Assembly (NCBI GenBank): GCA_023249635.1
Contig: JAHFCH010000003.1
Coordinates: 1-36,616, forward strand
Source of the DNA: Fibrobacterota bacterium
Lineage (GTDB): Bacteria > Fibrobacterota > Fibrobacteria > UBA11236
Reading direction: 5' to 3'
Length of the DNA stretch: 36,616 bases
Below the pieces are notes generated by a model that worked only from the letters and a program-made list of their open reading frames with translations, had not been told where the DNA came from and ran no database searches. Below, in pieces: positions 1 through 8,644 of the stretch. Both the position numbers and the translations under genes were made by a program. Positions within the stretch are counted from its first letter, which is position 1, and every line of letters starts with the position of its first letter.

Positions 1-438
1 AAGGGCAAGAAGGCCGCGATGGAATTCCACCGCGAGCTGGGTAAGGTGATGTGGGACAAATGCGGCATGGCCCGCACCGAAAAGAGCCTCAAGGAGGCCC
101 TGGTCGAGATTCCCCGCATCCGCGAAGACTTCTGGAAGAACGTGAACGTGACCGGCACCGGCGCAGCGCTCAACCAATCCCTGGAAGAGGCCGGCCGCGT
201 GGCCGACTTCCTCGAGTTCGGCGAACTATTGGTCCGCGACGCCCTGCACCGCAAGGAAAGCTGCGGCGGCCATTTCCGCGAAGAGTCCCAGACCCCGGAA
301 GGCGAGGCCCAGCGCGACGACGAGAACTTCTGTTACGCCGCGGCGTGGGAGTTCAAGGGCGTAGGCAAAGAGCCGGAGCTGCATAAGGATGTGCTGACCT
401 TCGAAGAGGTCCATTTGACGCAGCGGAGTTACAAGTGA
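1..438 (+). CDS. sdhA: Succinate dehydrogenase/fumarate reductase flavoprotein subunit, C-terminal part
   Basis: Only the last 145 or so residues are present; the reading frame is open from base 1, so the gene begins outside the window. The sequence fits the C-terminal helical domain of SdhA/FrdA: a run of paired helices ([16 protein letters not shown]), then the [17 protein letters not shown] stretch, which matches the family's conserved R-x-E-S-R/C-G-x-H-x-R-x-D/E segment near the end. The protein oxidises succinate or reduces fumarate using covalently bound FAD, at the cytoplasmic face of the membrane. The next gene encodes the iron-sulfur partner, which supports the call. The sequence cannot tell dehydrogenase from fumarate reductase. 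A palindromic heptamer repeat begins a few bases after the stop. Confidence 0.93.
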   Translation, partial: KGKKAAMEFHRELGKVMWDKCGMARTEKSLKEALVEIPRIREDFWKNVNVTGTGAALNQSLEEAGRVADFLEFGELLVRDALHRKESCGGHFREESQTPEGEAQRDDENFCYAAAWEFKGVGKEPELHKDVLTFEEVHLTQRSYK

Positions 439-449
439 GGAAGGAAGAA

Positions 450-527
450 AGGTTTAAGGTTTAAGGGGCGTAAGATTTTACGAATCCCAAGTGACCGGCC
501 CCACCTTAAACCTTGAACCTTAAACCT
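450..527. repeat. Heptamer palindrome E1 (TTTAAGG arms)
   Basis: The left arm (450-466) has two TTTAAGG units. The right arm (504-527) has the complement, three units with one variant (CCTTGAA). About 37 bases of unrelated sequence separate the arms. A purine tract (437-448) precedes the element and a short pyrimidine tract follows. It sits between sdhA and sdhB. Two similar elements occur at 15973-16062 and 21850-21930. As RNA it would fold into a long stem; it may act as a 3-prime mRNA stabiliser, a partial terminator or a mobile REP-like repeat. Confidence 0.8.
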
Positions 528-564
528 CCCGAAAGAATCGCAGCATGAGATCAGGAGCAAATCG

Positions 565-1326
565 ATGAACTTTACTCTTCGCGTCTGGAGACAAAAGGAC
601 GCCAACGACAAAGGCGCCTTCCAAAAGTACTCCGCCCACAATGTCCTCTCCGACATGTCCTTCCTCGAGATGCTCGACGAGGTCAACAACGAACTGATCG
701 CCAAGAACGAAGAACCCATCGCCTTCGAGAGCGATTGCCGCGAAGGCATTTGCGGCACCTGCTGCCAGATGATCGACGGCGAGGCCCATGGTCCCGAGTC
801 CGGGACCACGGTGTGCCAGCTGTTCATGCGCAGCTTCAAGGACGGCGATACCATCGTCATCGAACCGTGGCGCGCCTCCGCGTTCCCGATCCTGAAGGAC
901 CTGGTGGTGGACCGCTCCGCCTTCGACTCCATCATCGCGGCCGGAGGTTTCATCTCGGCCAACGTGGGCGGGGCCAAGGACGCGAACACCATGCTGGTGC
1001 CGAAGCCCGAATCGGATACCGCCATGGACGCGGCCCAGTGCATCGGTTGCGGCGCCTGCGTGGCCGCTTGCCCCAATGCCTCGGCCATGCTTTTCGTAGC
1101 GGCAAAGGTCTCGCACCTGGCGCACCTGCCCCAGGGACAGCCTGAGAAGGCCAAGCGGGCCCTTGCCATGGTCTCCAAGATGGACGAAGCCGGGTTCGGC
1201 AATTGCCGTAATTTCTACGAATGCGAAGCAGCCTGTCCCAAGGAAATCTCCGTGGAGCATATCGCGAGGCTTAATCGCGAATACGGCGCCGCCGCCTTGC
1301 TCAGCAAGCAAAATCCCCCCGCCTAG
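565..1326 (+). CDS. sdhB: Succinate dehydrogenase/fumarate reductase iron-sulfur subunit
   Basis: The 253-residue protein passes electrons between the flavin subunit and the membrane quinone site. Cys58, Cys63, Cys66 and Cys84 (CREGICGTC and a later Cys) fit the N-terminal [2Fe-2S] ferredoxin domain. Cys159, 162, 165 and 169 ([12 protein letters not shown]), together with Cys214, 220 and 224 ([12 protein letters not shown]), fit the [4Fe-4S] and [3Fe-4S] sites of the C-terminal domain. The ATG has an AGGAG sequence 8-9 bases upstream. It follows sdhA in the same direction after 126 bases that hold a palindromic repeat. The membrane cytochrome b subunit is not in the window and, by analogy, should lie upstream of sdhA. 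The form of the second half resembles the SdhB of Bacteroidetes-type enzymes; that comparison is from memory. Confidence 0.95.
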   Translation: MNFTLRVWRQKDANDKGAFQKYSAHNVLSDMSFLEMLDEVNNELIAKNEEPIAFESDCREGICGTCCQMIDGEAHGPESGTTVCQLFMRSFKDGDTIVIEPWRASAFPILKDLVVDRSAFDSIIAAGGFISANVGGAKDANTMLVPKPESDTAMDAAQCIGCGACVAACPNASAMLFVAAKVSHLAHLPQGQPEKAKRALAMVSKMDEAGFGNCRNFYECEAACPKEISVEHIARLNREYGAAALLSKQNPPA

Positions 1327-1421
1327 GGGGTCTTACGCCATAACGAGGACGGCCGGAGGAATAAAAGCTAGATCCGGAACGGACGTCACAGGTTTCACAT
1401 TTGGAACCCGGAGGAAGGGCG

Positions 1422-3416
1422 TTGGAAGAAACCCTACTCGAAGCCCACTTGCGTTTGACCGGATTGATGGCCAAAGGCGCCGCCCTGGAAGAAGTGCTCG
1501 ATACGGCCATGCGTTTCTGCGAAACGCGTTCCCCGGAAATGCTGTGTTCCATCCTTCTGCTCAACCAGGATGGACGGACGCTCCGCCATGGCGCGGCGCC
1601 CAGCCTTCCCAAAGCCTACCTGGACGCCATCGACGGCGCCGCCATCGGCCCCAAGGCGGGTTCCTGCGGTACCGCGGCCTTCCTGGGTAAACCCGTAATC
1701 GTCGAAGACATCCTGATCGATCCCCTGTGGGCGGACTACCGTTCCCTGGCGGCGCCTCACGGCCTGCGCGCCTGCTGGTCAACGCCCATTTCCGATTCCG
1801 CCGGCAAGCTGCTGGGAACCTTCGCCATCTACTACCGCCGCCCCGGGATGCCCAGCGAAGAGCACATGCGCCTGATCCGCATCATCACGCATATTTCCGG
1901 TATCGCCATCTCGGCCTGTAAAGCGGAGCGGGAAAAACGCTTGGTCTTCGAGCGCATCTCCGATGCCTTCATCGCCCTCGACAAGCAATGGCGGTATACC
2001 TTCATAAACGCCAAGGCGGCCGCCATGTTCGGGAGCACGCCGGCGAAATTGATCGGCAAGAACATCTGGGAGGAATTCCCGGAAGGGCGCGGGCAGAAAT
2101 TCCACCTCGCATATGAACGCGCCATGGCCGAGCAGGTCTTCGTCTCCCTGGAGGAGTTCTACCCCCCGTACGGCAAATGGTTCGAGAACCGCATCTATCC
2201 CTCTCCCGACGGCATCACCATCTACTTCCATGACGTGAGCGAACGAAAGCGCGACGAAGAACGGCTGCGCCAAGCCGAGAAGCTTACCGCCATCGGCCAA
2301 TTGGCCGGCGGCGTCGCCCATGACTTCAACAACCAGTTGAGCGTCATCCTGGGTTACGCGGGCCTGCTGGAGAATCGGCTGGCCGATCCCGAAACCAAGC
2401 GCTTCGCCACGGCCATCCTGCGCGCCGCCAACCGCTCCGGCGACCTTACCCGCAACCTGCTCGCCTTTTCGCGACAGGGCCATTACGAGAACGTACCCGT
2501 GGATTTCCACGAACTGATCAGCGAGATATGCGAACTACTGGGCCACAGCCTGGAGAAGCAAATCGAACTTGTCCGCGATTTCCGCGCCGCGCGTTCCATC
2601 ATCATCGGCGATCCGGCCACGCTCCAGAACGCATTGCTCAACCTGGCCCTGAACGCGCGCGATGCCATGCCCGGGGGCGGGACCTTGGCCTTCCGCACCG
2701 AAACCGTCGATCTGCCCCAAGCCGGCGCCGGCACGGCCAATCTGCCCGCATGGCGCGAAGAGATGTCGGGACTGCCCGCGGGATCATACCTGCACATGGC
2801 CGTGGCCGATACCGGCACGGGGATGAGCGACGAGGTGCGGCGCCGCGTCTTCGAACCCTTCTTCACCACCAAACCCGTGGGCAAGGGCACCGGCCTGGGC
2901 CTGGCCTCGGTGTTCGGTACGGTAAAATCGCATCGGGGCCGCGTCGCGGTCGAAACCACCGCCGGCCTGGGTACCGCCTTCCACCTGTTCATGCCGCTCT
3001 CGGCACTCCCGGTGATGGAAGAGAAACCGTCCCCGCCCGCGTCCGCGGGAAAGGGGTTACGCGTACTGGTGGTGGACGACGACGCGCCCGTGCGCGAGAT
3101 CATGCGGGACATGCTCCGCGCCGGAGGGCATGAAGTACTGGAGGCCTCGGGAGGCCGCGCGGCCATGGAAATCTTCGGCGGCCACTGGCGCGAAATCGAC
3201 CTGGTGATCCTGGATTTGATGATGGCGGATATGGATGGTTCCGCGACCTACGCCGCCCTGCGCAAGGTCAACCCCGCGGCGCGGGTACTGCTTTCCACGG
3301 GATATCCCGGGGACGCCAAGATCCCGGCCCTTATGGATGCCGGCATCAAAGGGCTCTTGCAGAAGCCCTATGAGAAAACCCACCTCGATAAGATGATTGC
3401 GGCCGCGCTGGCCTGA
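1422..3416 (+). CDS. Hybrid sensor histidine kinase (GAF-PAS-HisKA-HATPase-REC)
   Basis: A cytoplasmic signalling kinase of 664 residues with no membrane segment. Domains in order: GAF (about 10-165), PAS (about 172-275), HisKA dimerisation domain with the phospho-acceptor His300 in GGVAHDFNN, HATPase_c (N box [11 protein letters not shown] near 405-418, DTGTGM near 461, GTGLGLAS near 487), and a C-terminal receiver domain with the acidic patch VVDDD and phospho-acceptor Asp598 in VILDLMM. The H-box type is that of NtrB-like kinases. I chose TTG at 1422 because GGAGGA lies 6 bases upstream; an earlier in-frame TTG at 1401 would add seven residues but has no ribosome binding site. No separate DNA-binding response regulator is adjacent, so its output is unknown. 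It could sense a small ligand through GAF, or redox or another signal through PAS. Confidence 0.93.
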   Translation: MEETLLEAHLRLTGLMAKGAALEEVLDTAMRFCETRSPEMLCSILLLNQDGRTLRHGAAPSLPKAYLDAIDGAAIGPKAGSCGTAAFLGKPVIVEDILIDPLWADYRSLAAPHGLRACWSTPISDSAGKLLGTFAIYYRRPGMPSEEHMRLIRIITHISGIAISACKAEREKRLVFERISDAFIALDKQWRYTFINAKAAAMFGSTPAKLIGKNIWEEFPEGRGQKFHLAYERAMAEQVFVSLEEFYPPYGKWFENRIYPSPDGITIYFHDVSERKRDEERLRQAEKLTAIGQLAGGVAHDFNNQLSVILGYAGLLENRLADPETKRFATAILRAANRSGDLTRNLLAFSRQGHYENVPVDFHELISEICELLGHSLEKQIELVRDFRAARSIIIGDPATLQNALLNLALNARDAMPGGGTLAFRTETVDLPQAGAGTANLPAWREEMSGLPAGSYLHMAVADTGTGMSDEVRRRVFEPFFTTKPVGKGTGLGLASVFGTVKSHRGRVAVETTAGLGTAFHLFMPLSALPVMEEKPSPPASAGKGLRVLVVDDDAPVREIMRDMLRAGGHEVLEASGGRAAMEIFGGHWREIDLVILDLMMADMDGSATYAALRKVNPAARVLLSTGYPGDAKIPALMDAGIKGLLQKPYEKTHLDKMIAAALA

Positions 3417-3519
3417 TTCCCGCCCCCCGCAGTAACTTACGAGGTACTGGAGGGGCAGGGGAAGGACGACAGGTTCCGCCCGCACGCGGCTTGACCGTGG
3501 CGGGGCGATCCGGTCGGGA

Positions 3520-4038
3520 CTACGGAGCCTTGGTCAGGCCGATGGTAATGGTAGCGTGGCTGGTATAGGTTATCGGACCCTCGCTATTTGTTTCATCGTA
3601 CATCATGGTACCGGTCAGGGTGCTCCCGGAAATGGCGACATTCACCTTGCTGGTATCCTTGGTCGAGGAGATGGTGGTAAGTTCGGCGCCCGCGGCCGAC
3701 CAGGTGCCGGTTTCCGGGGCCTGGGCCGCCGAGCGCTTCGCAGAAGCCGGGCTCTCGGGGGAATTGGCGGTGTAAGTGTTATCCGCCTTGAACTCGATGT
3801 AATAATCCGCACCCGTATAGGTGTTTGAAGTATCGATGACGGTGGTGGTATCGATCGTCTGTCCCGCGTAGGTACCCTTGGTATGCACGCTGCCCTTGAT
3901 GGATTCGGAGCGGTACAGCCATTTGGCGATCAATTCGGCGGCGGAAACGGGCGCGGTGGAACCCCCGCTCGAGTTGCAAGCCGAGAGTACCAGGGCGAAT
4001 AACGCTGCCAATCCGATCAGTCCATGTTTCTTCTGCAT
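3520..4038 (-). CDS. Small secreted lipoprotein, unknown function
   Basis: A 172-residue protein with a type II signal peptide: a basic start, a hydrophobic core, and the lipobox LSAC with Cys21 as the lipidation site. The mature part is rich in Ser and Thr with alternating hydrophobic residues. It contains GTWSAAGAELTTIS and GSTLTGTMMYDE, a pattern typical of a small lipocalin-like beta barrel that binds a hydrophobic ligand; that fold is only a guess. The ATG at 4038 is set by a strong AAGGAG ribosome binding site 6-7 bases upstream; a longer open frame reaching 4128 has no such signal. It lies 49 bases behind the ompA-like gene in the same direction and may share its transcript. Confidence 0.82.
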   Translation of the reverse strand: MQKKHGLIGLAALFALVLSACNSSGGSTAPVSAAELIAKWLYRSESIKGSVHTKGTYAGQTIDTTTVIDTSNTYTGADYYIEFKADNTYTANSPESPASAKRSAAQAPETGTWSAAGAELTTISSTKDTSKVNVAISGSTLTGTMMYDETNSEGPITYTSHATITIGLTKAP

Positions 4039-4087
4039 ACCTACTCCTTGGGTGTTGTGAATGGAACGCGAGGAATTGCTTTTCGGA

Positions 4088-4996
4088 CTAAGGGGCCGGG
4101 GCCTTCTTGTCCATGATGACGAGATCAACGCGCCGGTTCTTCTGGCGGCCTTCCTTGGTTGCGTTATCCGCGATCGGCTTGCTGAAGCCGTAACCCATGG
4201 ACGTGAGGCGCGCGGCGGCGATGCCGCCCGGCCCCGCCAGGAAGTCCATCACGTTGCTGGCGCGCTTTTCCGAAAGCTTCTGGTTCAGGTCCCCGCCGCC
4301 CACGTTGTCGGTATGCCCCTCGACCTGCACGTTGGCGTCCTTGTAAATGGTGAGGATGCCGGCGATCTTGGCCAGATTGGTCTTGAGATCCTGGGTCAAG
4401 GTGGCTTTGCCCACGTCGAAGAGGATATCCGACATGGAGATGATGGTGCCGCGCGCATCCTTGGAAACCTGGATGAGAGCGCTGTTCAGCTCCCCGAAAC
4501 GCTTCTCGGCATCGTCCTTCTGTGCCGCGGCTTTTTTCTTCTGGTCCTCGAGATCGGCCTTGAGGCTGGAGGCGTAGCCGCGCTCCAGCTTGAAGATCTC
4601 GTCCTGGGTGGCGACCAGCTCGGCTTGGGTCTTGATGCGCTCGTCCTGCAGGCGCACCCGTTCGATATGCGCCAACTTACCGCGCACCTGGGTCACGGCC
4701 GCTTCGGTCATCAGGGAACAGGCCTGGATCCAGCCGGGCGCCTGCTCCGATTTGGGATCGTCCTTGAGCAGGGCGCGGGCCTCACGGATGCGGGCGCGGG
4801 CGACCGGCACCAGTTCCGGGGGCGCGACCATGGGATCGAGATCACGGGTGGCCGCGTCCAGGCGCGACTCCTGCGCTTCCAGCGGATCGATGGGCTTCTT
4901 CACTTCGGTGGCGGCGCGGGCGGTCCCGGCCAGGGCGAACGCGCAGACCAGCGCGGCCGAGGTAACAACGGCGTTACGGAAAATGGCGGTGTTCAT
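4088..4996 (-). CDS. OmpA-family peptidoglycan-associated protein
   Basis: A 302-residue periplasmic or outer-membrane protein. A cleavable signal peptide (about 1-28, ending in ARA) is followed by a helical region with a DUF4398-like Ala/Arg/Leu pattern (about 45-105). A coiled coil (about 110-175, EDQKKKAAAQKDDAEKR) leads to a C-terminal OmpA domain (about 185-295). The peptidoglycan-binding signature is clear: VEGHTDNVGG, LSEKRASNVMDFL and GRQKNRRVDLVI. There is no N-terminal eight-strand barrel, so it is a soluble or associated OmpA protein rather than a porin. Its start codon overlaps the stop of the upstream lipoprotein gene (ATGA), so the two are translationally coupled. Together they probably link the outer membrane to the cell wall. 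Confidence 0.92.
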   Translation of the reverse strand: MNTAIFRNAVVTSAALVCAFALAGTARAATEVKKPIDPLEAQESRLDAATRDLDPMVAPPELVPVARARIREARALLKDDPKSEQAPGWIQACSLMTEAAVTQVRGKLAHIERVRLQDERIKTQAELVATQDEIFKLERGYASSLKADLEDQKKKAAAQKDDAEKRFGELNSALIQVSKDARGTIISMSDILFDVGKATLTQDLKTNLAKIAGILTIYKDANVQVEGHTDNVGGGDLNQKLSEKRASNVMDFLAGPGGIAAARLTSMGYGFSKPIADNATKEGRQKNRRVDLVIMDKKAPAP

Positions 4997-5385
4997 GGCT
5001 TCCTCACGGATTTCATCTCACCCAGGATTTCCTGGGAGGTTTGCAATTGGTCCTTGTCCTTGGCCAAGCCCTGCTTGAGGGCCTCCACCTGGGCGGTGAC
5101 GTCGGCCAGTTCCTTGCGCGCGATTGCGAGGCGGAACAAGGTGATGGCCAGATCGGATTCGCTCGCCGAGACCTCTTCATCGCCGTCCTTGAGATGCTTG
5201 GAGGCGGATGCAAGCGCCTGTTCGGCCTTGATGGTTTCCGGATTATTGAGGCCGGCCTTGCGGCAATACGCCTGCAGTTCATCGGCTTCGGATTGGGTAC
5301 GTTGCGCCTGGAGCAGGGGCAGGTTGGAGCCGCAAGCGGCCAACAGCAAGGCTGCGGCCAAGGACAATACCATCGGCTTGAACAT
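4993..5385 (-). CDS. DUF4398-like lipoprotein
   Basis: A 130-residue lipoprotein with lipobox LAAC and Cys18 as the lipidation site. The mature protein is almost wholly alpha-helical: an Ala/Glu/Lys-rich repeat resembling DUF4398 (ALASASKHLKDGDEEVSASE), then a heptad-patterned tail (QVEALKQGLAKDKDQLQ) likely to form a coiled coil. DUF4398 lipoproteins are often found beside OmpA-family genes, as here. The ATG at 5385 has GGAGGA upstream; the open frame continues to 5511, but without a better start. It is the first gene of a minus-strand pair or trio and probably anchors the OmpA partner to the outer membrane. The exact role is unknown. Confidence 0.82.
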   Translation of the reverse strand: MFKPMVLSLAAALLLAACGSNLPLLQAQRTQSEADELQAYCRKAGLNNPETIKAEQALASASKHLKDGDEEVSASESDLAITLFRLAIARKELADVTAQVEALKQGLAKDKDQLQTSQEILGEMKSVRKP

Positions 5386-5425
5386 ATTCCTCCACGTTCT
5401 AAGACGGGTCAAAATGTAATGTTTT

Positions 5426-6583
5426 TCAAAGAAATTCGGTGAGCCGGAATAAGGGTATGGCTTCGATTTTCGGCGCGAGGGAGTATGCACGATCACCCGG
5501 ATGAACGACAAGCAGCCGTTTCAGGTGCAAATCGGCCATGGCGGAATGCATCGATTTCGTTACCGCAGGCGCCTGGGCGAATTTGAATTCAAACCCGAGG
5601 CGTTTTTCCCCGTCCCGGATGAGGAGATCCAATTCAGCGCCCCCGTGCGTACCCCAGAAAAACGCGTTCCGGTCGTTCCCCGTGGCTTTAAGGACCTCCT
5701 CCAGGGCAAAACCTTCCCAGGAGGCCCCCAACTTGGGATGCCTATCGAGTTCAACACCCGTTTTGACTCCCAACAAGGCATGGAACAGGCCTGCATCCCG
5801 CACGTAGAACTTCGGATTCTTCACCAACCGCTTCCCCGCGTTTTCGAACCAGGGTTGCAGCAGTCGCACCATGAAGGTTTGCTCCAGCACCTGCAGGTAG
5901 TGGAGCATGGTTTTGTCCGTCATCCCAAGGGATCGCCCGATCTCCGCCGAGTTCCATGTCTGCCCATGGTAATGCGCCGCCATGGTCCAGAACCGGCGCA
6001 ACTGCGGCGAAGGCAGCCTCAGCCCCAGACTGGGGATATCGCGTTCCAGGAACGTATCGATGAAAGCCGCGCGCCACGCATGGCTCTCCGCGTCGCTCTT
6101 TGCCAGGAAGGCTTTGGGATAACCCCCACGACGCCAAAGGCGCTCCCAATCGGCCGCCCCCACCTCTCCCAGCGACAGCGCCGGCAACTCATGGAAACGG
6201 ATGCGGCCCGCAAGCGATTCGGATCCCTGCCGCATCAGATCTCCCGAAGCGCTGCCCAGCACCAGGAATCGGGCCGGGAGCGGCTTACGATCCGCCAATA
6301 CGCGCAGGAGCGGAAAGAGGTCGGGAATCCGTTGGACTTCATCGATGATGACCAAGCCCTTTAACTTCGGCAGGGTAAGCCCCGACTCGGCGAGGGCCGC
6401 GACGTCGAGCGGATTTTCCAAATCGAAGCGATGGACATCGCCCTTCCATGACTTCGCAACCATCCCCGCCAATGTCGTCTTGCCGGATTGACGCGATCCG
6501 ACCAATGCGACGACGGGAAAGCGCTTGAGGGCGGATTGCACCTGCTGGAGGTGATGCATACGGGGAATGGATTTAGGTGACAT
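5426..6583 (-). CDS. AAA ATPase with C-terminal DUF4143 domain
   Basis: A 385-residue cytoplasmic protein of the ATPase/DUF4143 family, which is common in bacteria and archaea. Walker A is G29-SRQSGKTT, Walker B is LVIIDE with Asp81-Glu82, and a sensor-like VLGSASGDL follows. A winged-helix-like middle segment precedes DUF4143, whose end carries a PD-(D/E)xK-like signature (GGAELDLLI then GFEFKFA). The family is often proposed to be a toxin-like or defence-like nuclease ATPase, but its function is not settled. I chose ATG 6583 because AAGGAT lies 4 bases upstream. That site is inside the 3-prime arm of a perfect 15-bp inverted repeat (6590-6626), so translation or transcription is probably controlled there. 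The gene stands alone between an OmpA operon and a tRNA, which fits acquisition by transfer. Confidence 0.9.
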   Translation of the reverse strand: MSPKSIPRMHHLQQVQSALKRFPVVALVGSRQSGKTTLAGMVAKSWKGDVHRFDLENPLDVAALAESGLTLPKLKGLVIIDEVQRIPDLFPLLRVLADRKPLPARFLVLGSASGDLMRQGSESLAGRIRFHELPALSLGEVGAADWERLWRRGGYPKAFLAKSDAESHAWRAAFIDTFLERDIPSLGLRLPSPQLRRFWTMAAHYHGQTWNSAEIGRSLGMTDKTMLHYLQVLEQTFMVRLLQPWFENAGKRLVKNPKFYVRDAGLFHALLGVKTGVELDRHPKLGASWEGFALEEVLKATGNDRNAFFWGTHGGAELDLLIRDGEKRLGFEFKFAQAPAVTKSMHSAMADLHLKRLLVVHPGDRAYSLAPKIEAIPLFRLTEFL

Positions 6584-6589
6584 CGTTAT

Positions 6590-6626
6590 CCTTGAAATAT
6601 CGGACTTTAACTCCGATATTTCAAGG
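6590..6626 (-). promoter_or_regulatory. Perfect 15-bp inverted repeat over the ATPase ribosome binding site
   Basis: Arms 6590-6604 and 6612-6626 are exact reverse complements with a 7-base spacer. On the minus strand the 3-prime arm ends in AAGG, the start of the ribosome binding site of the DUF4143 ATPase, only a few bases before its ATG at 6583. It could be an RNA hairpin that hides the ribosome binding site, or a dyad operator for a repressor. There is no T-run, so a plain terminator is unlikely. Confidence 0.8.
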
Positions 6627-6756
6627 GAAAAAGTCAAAAGGATTTGTGGCGGGAAAGCGGAAAGAAGCCGGGGTAAAAGGGGAAAACCCCAACCGGGCAG
6701 CCAGGAGGCGCCTTGGGTCGGGAAATGGAAGGAACTAGGGAGGGAGAAAAGAGAAG

Positions 6757-6843
6757 TGGTGCCCGAGGGGAGAGTCGAACTCCCACGACCTTGCGATCAC
6801 AAGAACCTGAATCTTGCGTGTCTGCCAATTCCACCACCCGGGC
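6757..6843 (-). tRNA. tRNA-Leu (anticodon CAG)
   Basis: The minus strand folds as a class II tRNA with encoded CCA. The acceptor stem GCCCGGG pairs with CTCGGGC (one G-U). The D-arm contains GGTGG and AATTGGCAGA. The anticodon stem CAAGA/TCTTG encloses the loop TTCAGGT with anticodon CAG at 6807-6809. There is a long variable arm (GATC-GCAA-GGTC), and the T-arm is GGGAG-TTCGACT-CTCCC. It reads the Leu codon CUG, which is frequent in this GC-rich genome. A promoter with a consensus -35 box lies upstream. Confidence 0.97.
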
Positions 6844-6894
6844 ACGGGCGTTTATTTCGGCCAAAACCAAGGGTTTAAGCCGAGCAGGGGCATA

Positions 6895-6923
6895 AAGATG
6901 GGAAAGAATCGGGGCGCTGTCAA
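6895..6923 (-). promoter_or_regulatory. Sigma-70-type promoter of the tRNA-Leu gene
   Basis: On the minus strand TTGACA (6918-6923) is followed after 17 bases by CATCTT (6895-6900). Transcription would start near 6888, giving a 5-prime leader of about 45 bases for RNase P removal. The -10 box resembles the TATCTT hexamers seen before several genes here. Confidence 0.6.
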
Positions 6924-6937
6924 GCGGACGGGCCGTG

Positions 6938-7411
6938 TTACTGGATCAACTCCATGCAGCATTTCTTGAATTTCTTCCCGCTGCCGCACGGGCACGGGTC
7001 GTTGCGGCCGACGTCGGTGTAATTCTTCTTGAAGGTCGTCCCTTTTACGCTGCCATCCTCGCGCAGACCGGCGAGGTAGCGAGGCTTCACCACCTCTACG
7101 CACATGCGCCATGCTCCCGCGGGCGGGAAGCGACCGCTATCCTTGAGAAAGGCGAAGAAGGCTTCCAGGTGGTCGGGAACGGCGCGCTTGGCCTCGGAAG
7201 GCAGATTGAGTCGCGGCATGGATTCAAGCAGTACCGCCTCTACGTCCTTGGCCTTGAACTCGTCCAGGGACCGGTGTCCACGCGCGGCCGCTTCCCGGAA
7301 AAAGGCGGTGAGAACGCCTTCGACGTTCTCCTTGGCATGGGGATCTAGGAGCAGGAACTGCTCCGAACCCGCGTATTCGGCCACCAGGCTTTCGCCTTGA
7401 TCCTGGATCAT
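6938..7411 (-). CDS. SEC-C zinc-binding motif protein
   Basis: A 157-residue cytoplasmic protein. The last 22 residues carry a complete SEC-C motif ([18 protein letters not shown]), the zinc-binding module found at the C terminus of SecA and in many stand-alone proteins. The N-terminal 110 residues are helical ([13 protein letters not shown]) and I do not recognise a family. SEC-C modules generally mediate contacts with proteins or ribosomes; no specific partner is visible. The ATG has no Shine-Dalgarno sequence but has TATTTT 6 bases upstream (7418-7423), so the mRNA may be leaderless. It is divergent from the SUMF1-type gene. Confidence 0.85.
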   Translation of the reverse strand: MIQDQGESLVAEYAGSEQFLLLDPHAKENVEGVLTAFFREAAARGHRSLDEFKAKDVEAVLLESMPRLNLPSEAKRAVPDHLEAFFAFLKDSGRFPPAGAWRMCVEVVKPRYLAGLREDGSVKGTTFKKNYTDVGRNDPCPCGSGKKFKKCCMELIQ

Positions 7412-7417
7412 GCCCGG

Positions 7418-7444
7418 AAAATAGAAAATGCGCTTTGCTATTTT
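7418..7444. promoter_or_regulatory. Divergent pair of -10-like boxes
   Basis: TATTTT occurs on both strands. On the minus strand it is at 7418-7423, 6 bases before the SEC-C start at 7411. On the plus strand it is at 7439-7444, 8 bases before the ATG at 7453. The two genes start only 41 bases apart, and neither start has a ribosome binding site. The -35 boxes would overlap the opposite promoter and are not recognisable. Confidence 0.45.
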
Positions 7445-7452
7445 ACCCAGCG

Positions 7453-8592
7453 ATGAATAGCGCGCCCCCTCCCAAGGACGCCGGAGCCACCGGCCAGCCG
7501 GAGGCTCCCGCCCCCACTCCCGCCCCGCCCCGCAGGCGCCGTTGGTTGCCGTACGCGGTCTTCTGCTTTACGCTGCTGCTCGCGCTTATCCTGCATCGCT
7601 GCCAGGTGGAACCGCCACCGCCGGATACCTCCATGGCGCCGCTGCCCTCCGGGACCGCCAGCCACCCCACCCTCAGACCTGCCACTCCCGCACCGGAGAC
7701 CCTCCCACCGACCGTGATCGTCAAACCTGCGCCTATCGATACGCCCAAGCCGCGCGCGTTGGTATTTGCCCCGGTGGACTCGGGCCCTTATCTGTGGGCC
7801 GATCCCTGGGGGGGACGGCATTTCGATTCGGTGCGCGTCAGCCTGCATTGCCGCCAGGGTTGCGTGGTGCTGTACTCGCTTAGCGACAGCATCAACTTCA
7901 AGACCTACGAAGATACCCTGGTATTCAAACGCAATAGCACGCTGTGGCTTTCCGGCATCGATTCGCTCAACCGCCAAGCGCCGGCCCTGCGCATCGATTA
8001 CGTCATCGAACGCAATCCCGGCGCGTGCCCGGGCAACAGCATGCCGCTGACGGCGGGCGGCAAAACCGTATGCATGGATCAGTACGAATGGCCCGACAGC
8101 GAAGGCGCCGTGCCGCGGGCTTTCGTCAATCGCAAGGAGGCGGAGGATTCCTGCCGCGGAGCGGGTAAGCGTTTGTGTACGGCGCCGGAATGGCGTGAAG
8201 CCTGCCAAGGACCCGATCATGAGCCCTTCCCGTACGGAGCCAAGTACCGCGAGAACGATTGCCCGGCCAAGGAAGTCGCGGCGTCGCGCTCGGGACGTTT
8301 TCCGGTTTGCCGATCCTACTATGGCGTTTATGATCTGGCCGGCAATCTGTGGGAATGGACTTCCACCCCTGCGCCGGATCCGGACTTCTATATGGTGGCC
8401 GGGGGGAATTGGACCACCGGCAACGAGGCGACTTGCTCCCTTTCCAAATTCAGCTTCTACCCTTCGGTGCGCTACCCCTTCGTGGGCTTCCGCTGTTGCG
8501 CCGATGCTCTATCCGAAAGCAAGACCAAAGGTACGACCCAAGGCACAACCCAAGGTAAAACCGACGCGAAAACCGGCGGACCGGGCCGGTAA
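7453..8592 (+). CDS. Membrane-anchored SUMF1/FGE-type protein with chitobiase-like domain
   Basis: A 379-residue protein. A Pro/Ala-rich cytoplasmic start and RRRR are followed by one transmembrane helix (about 33-50), then a Pro-rich linker. Next comes a beta-sandwich resembling the chitobiase/beta-hexosaminidase C-terminal module (about 105-190, with ADPWGG and VLYSLSDS). The C-terminal part (about 195-360) has the formylglycine-generating-enzyme/SUMF1 fold: [31 protein letters not shown] and FVGFRCC. Such proteins are often inactive lectin-like domains rather than sulfatase activators, and no sulfatase is nearby. A short low-complexity repeat ([11 protein letters not shown]) ends the protein. 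I preferred ATG 7453 to an in-frame TTG at 7435; neither has a ribosome binding site. Confidence 0.85.
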   Translation: MNSAPPPKDAGATGQPEAPAPTPAPPRRRRWLPYAVFCFTLLLALILHRCQVEPPPPDTSMAPLPSGTASHPTLRPATPAPETLPPTVIVKPAPIDTPKPRALVFAPVDSGPYLWADPWGGRHFDSVRVSLHCRQGCVVLYSLSDSINFKTYEDTLVFKRNSTLWLSGIDSLNRQAPALRIDYVIERNPGACPGNSMPLTAGGKTVCMDQYEWPDSEGAVPRAFVNRKEAEDSCRGAGKRLCTAPEWREACQGPDHEPFPYGAKYRENDCPAKEVAASRSGRFPVCRSYYGVYDLAGNLWEWTSTPAPDPDFYMVAGGNWTTGNEATCSLSKFSFYPSVRYPFVGFRCCADALSESKTKGTTQGTTQGKTDAKTGGPGR

Positions 8593-8608
8593 AACCGCGG
8601 GGGCGGGA

Positions 8609-8638
8609 TTGAGGCCAGGCCGCCGCATATATTATACT
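8609..8638 (+). promoter_or_regulatory. Probable leaderless promoter of the 8645 gene
   Basis: TTGAGG (8609-8614), an 18-base spacer, then TATACT (8633-8638). The ATG at 8645 follows after only 6 bases, so the transcript would start at or next to the start codon. No Shine-Dalgarno sequence is present. Confidence 0.55.
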
Positions 8639-8644
8639 CTGACC

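Noticed and set aside
450-527. Heptamer palindrome read as a CRISPR array or telomere-like repeat
   Set aside because: The units are inverted around a core, there are few copies, no spacers of constant length, and no cas genes or chromosome end are seen.
4061-5419. A 452-codon plus-strand open frame
   Set aside because: It is antisense to the OmpA-family and DUF4398-like genes, which have clear motifs and ribosome binding sites.
5426-6583. ATPase gene as part of a transposon or island
   Set aside because: No transposase, integrase, terminal repeats or target-site duplication could be found around it, although a tRNA gene is near.
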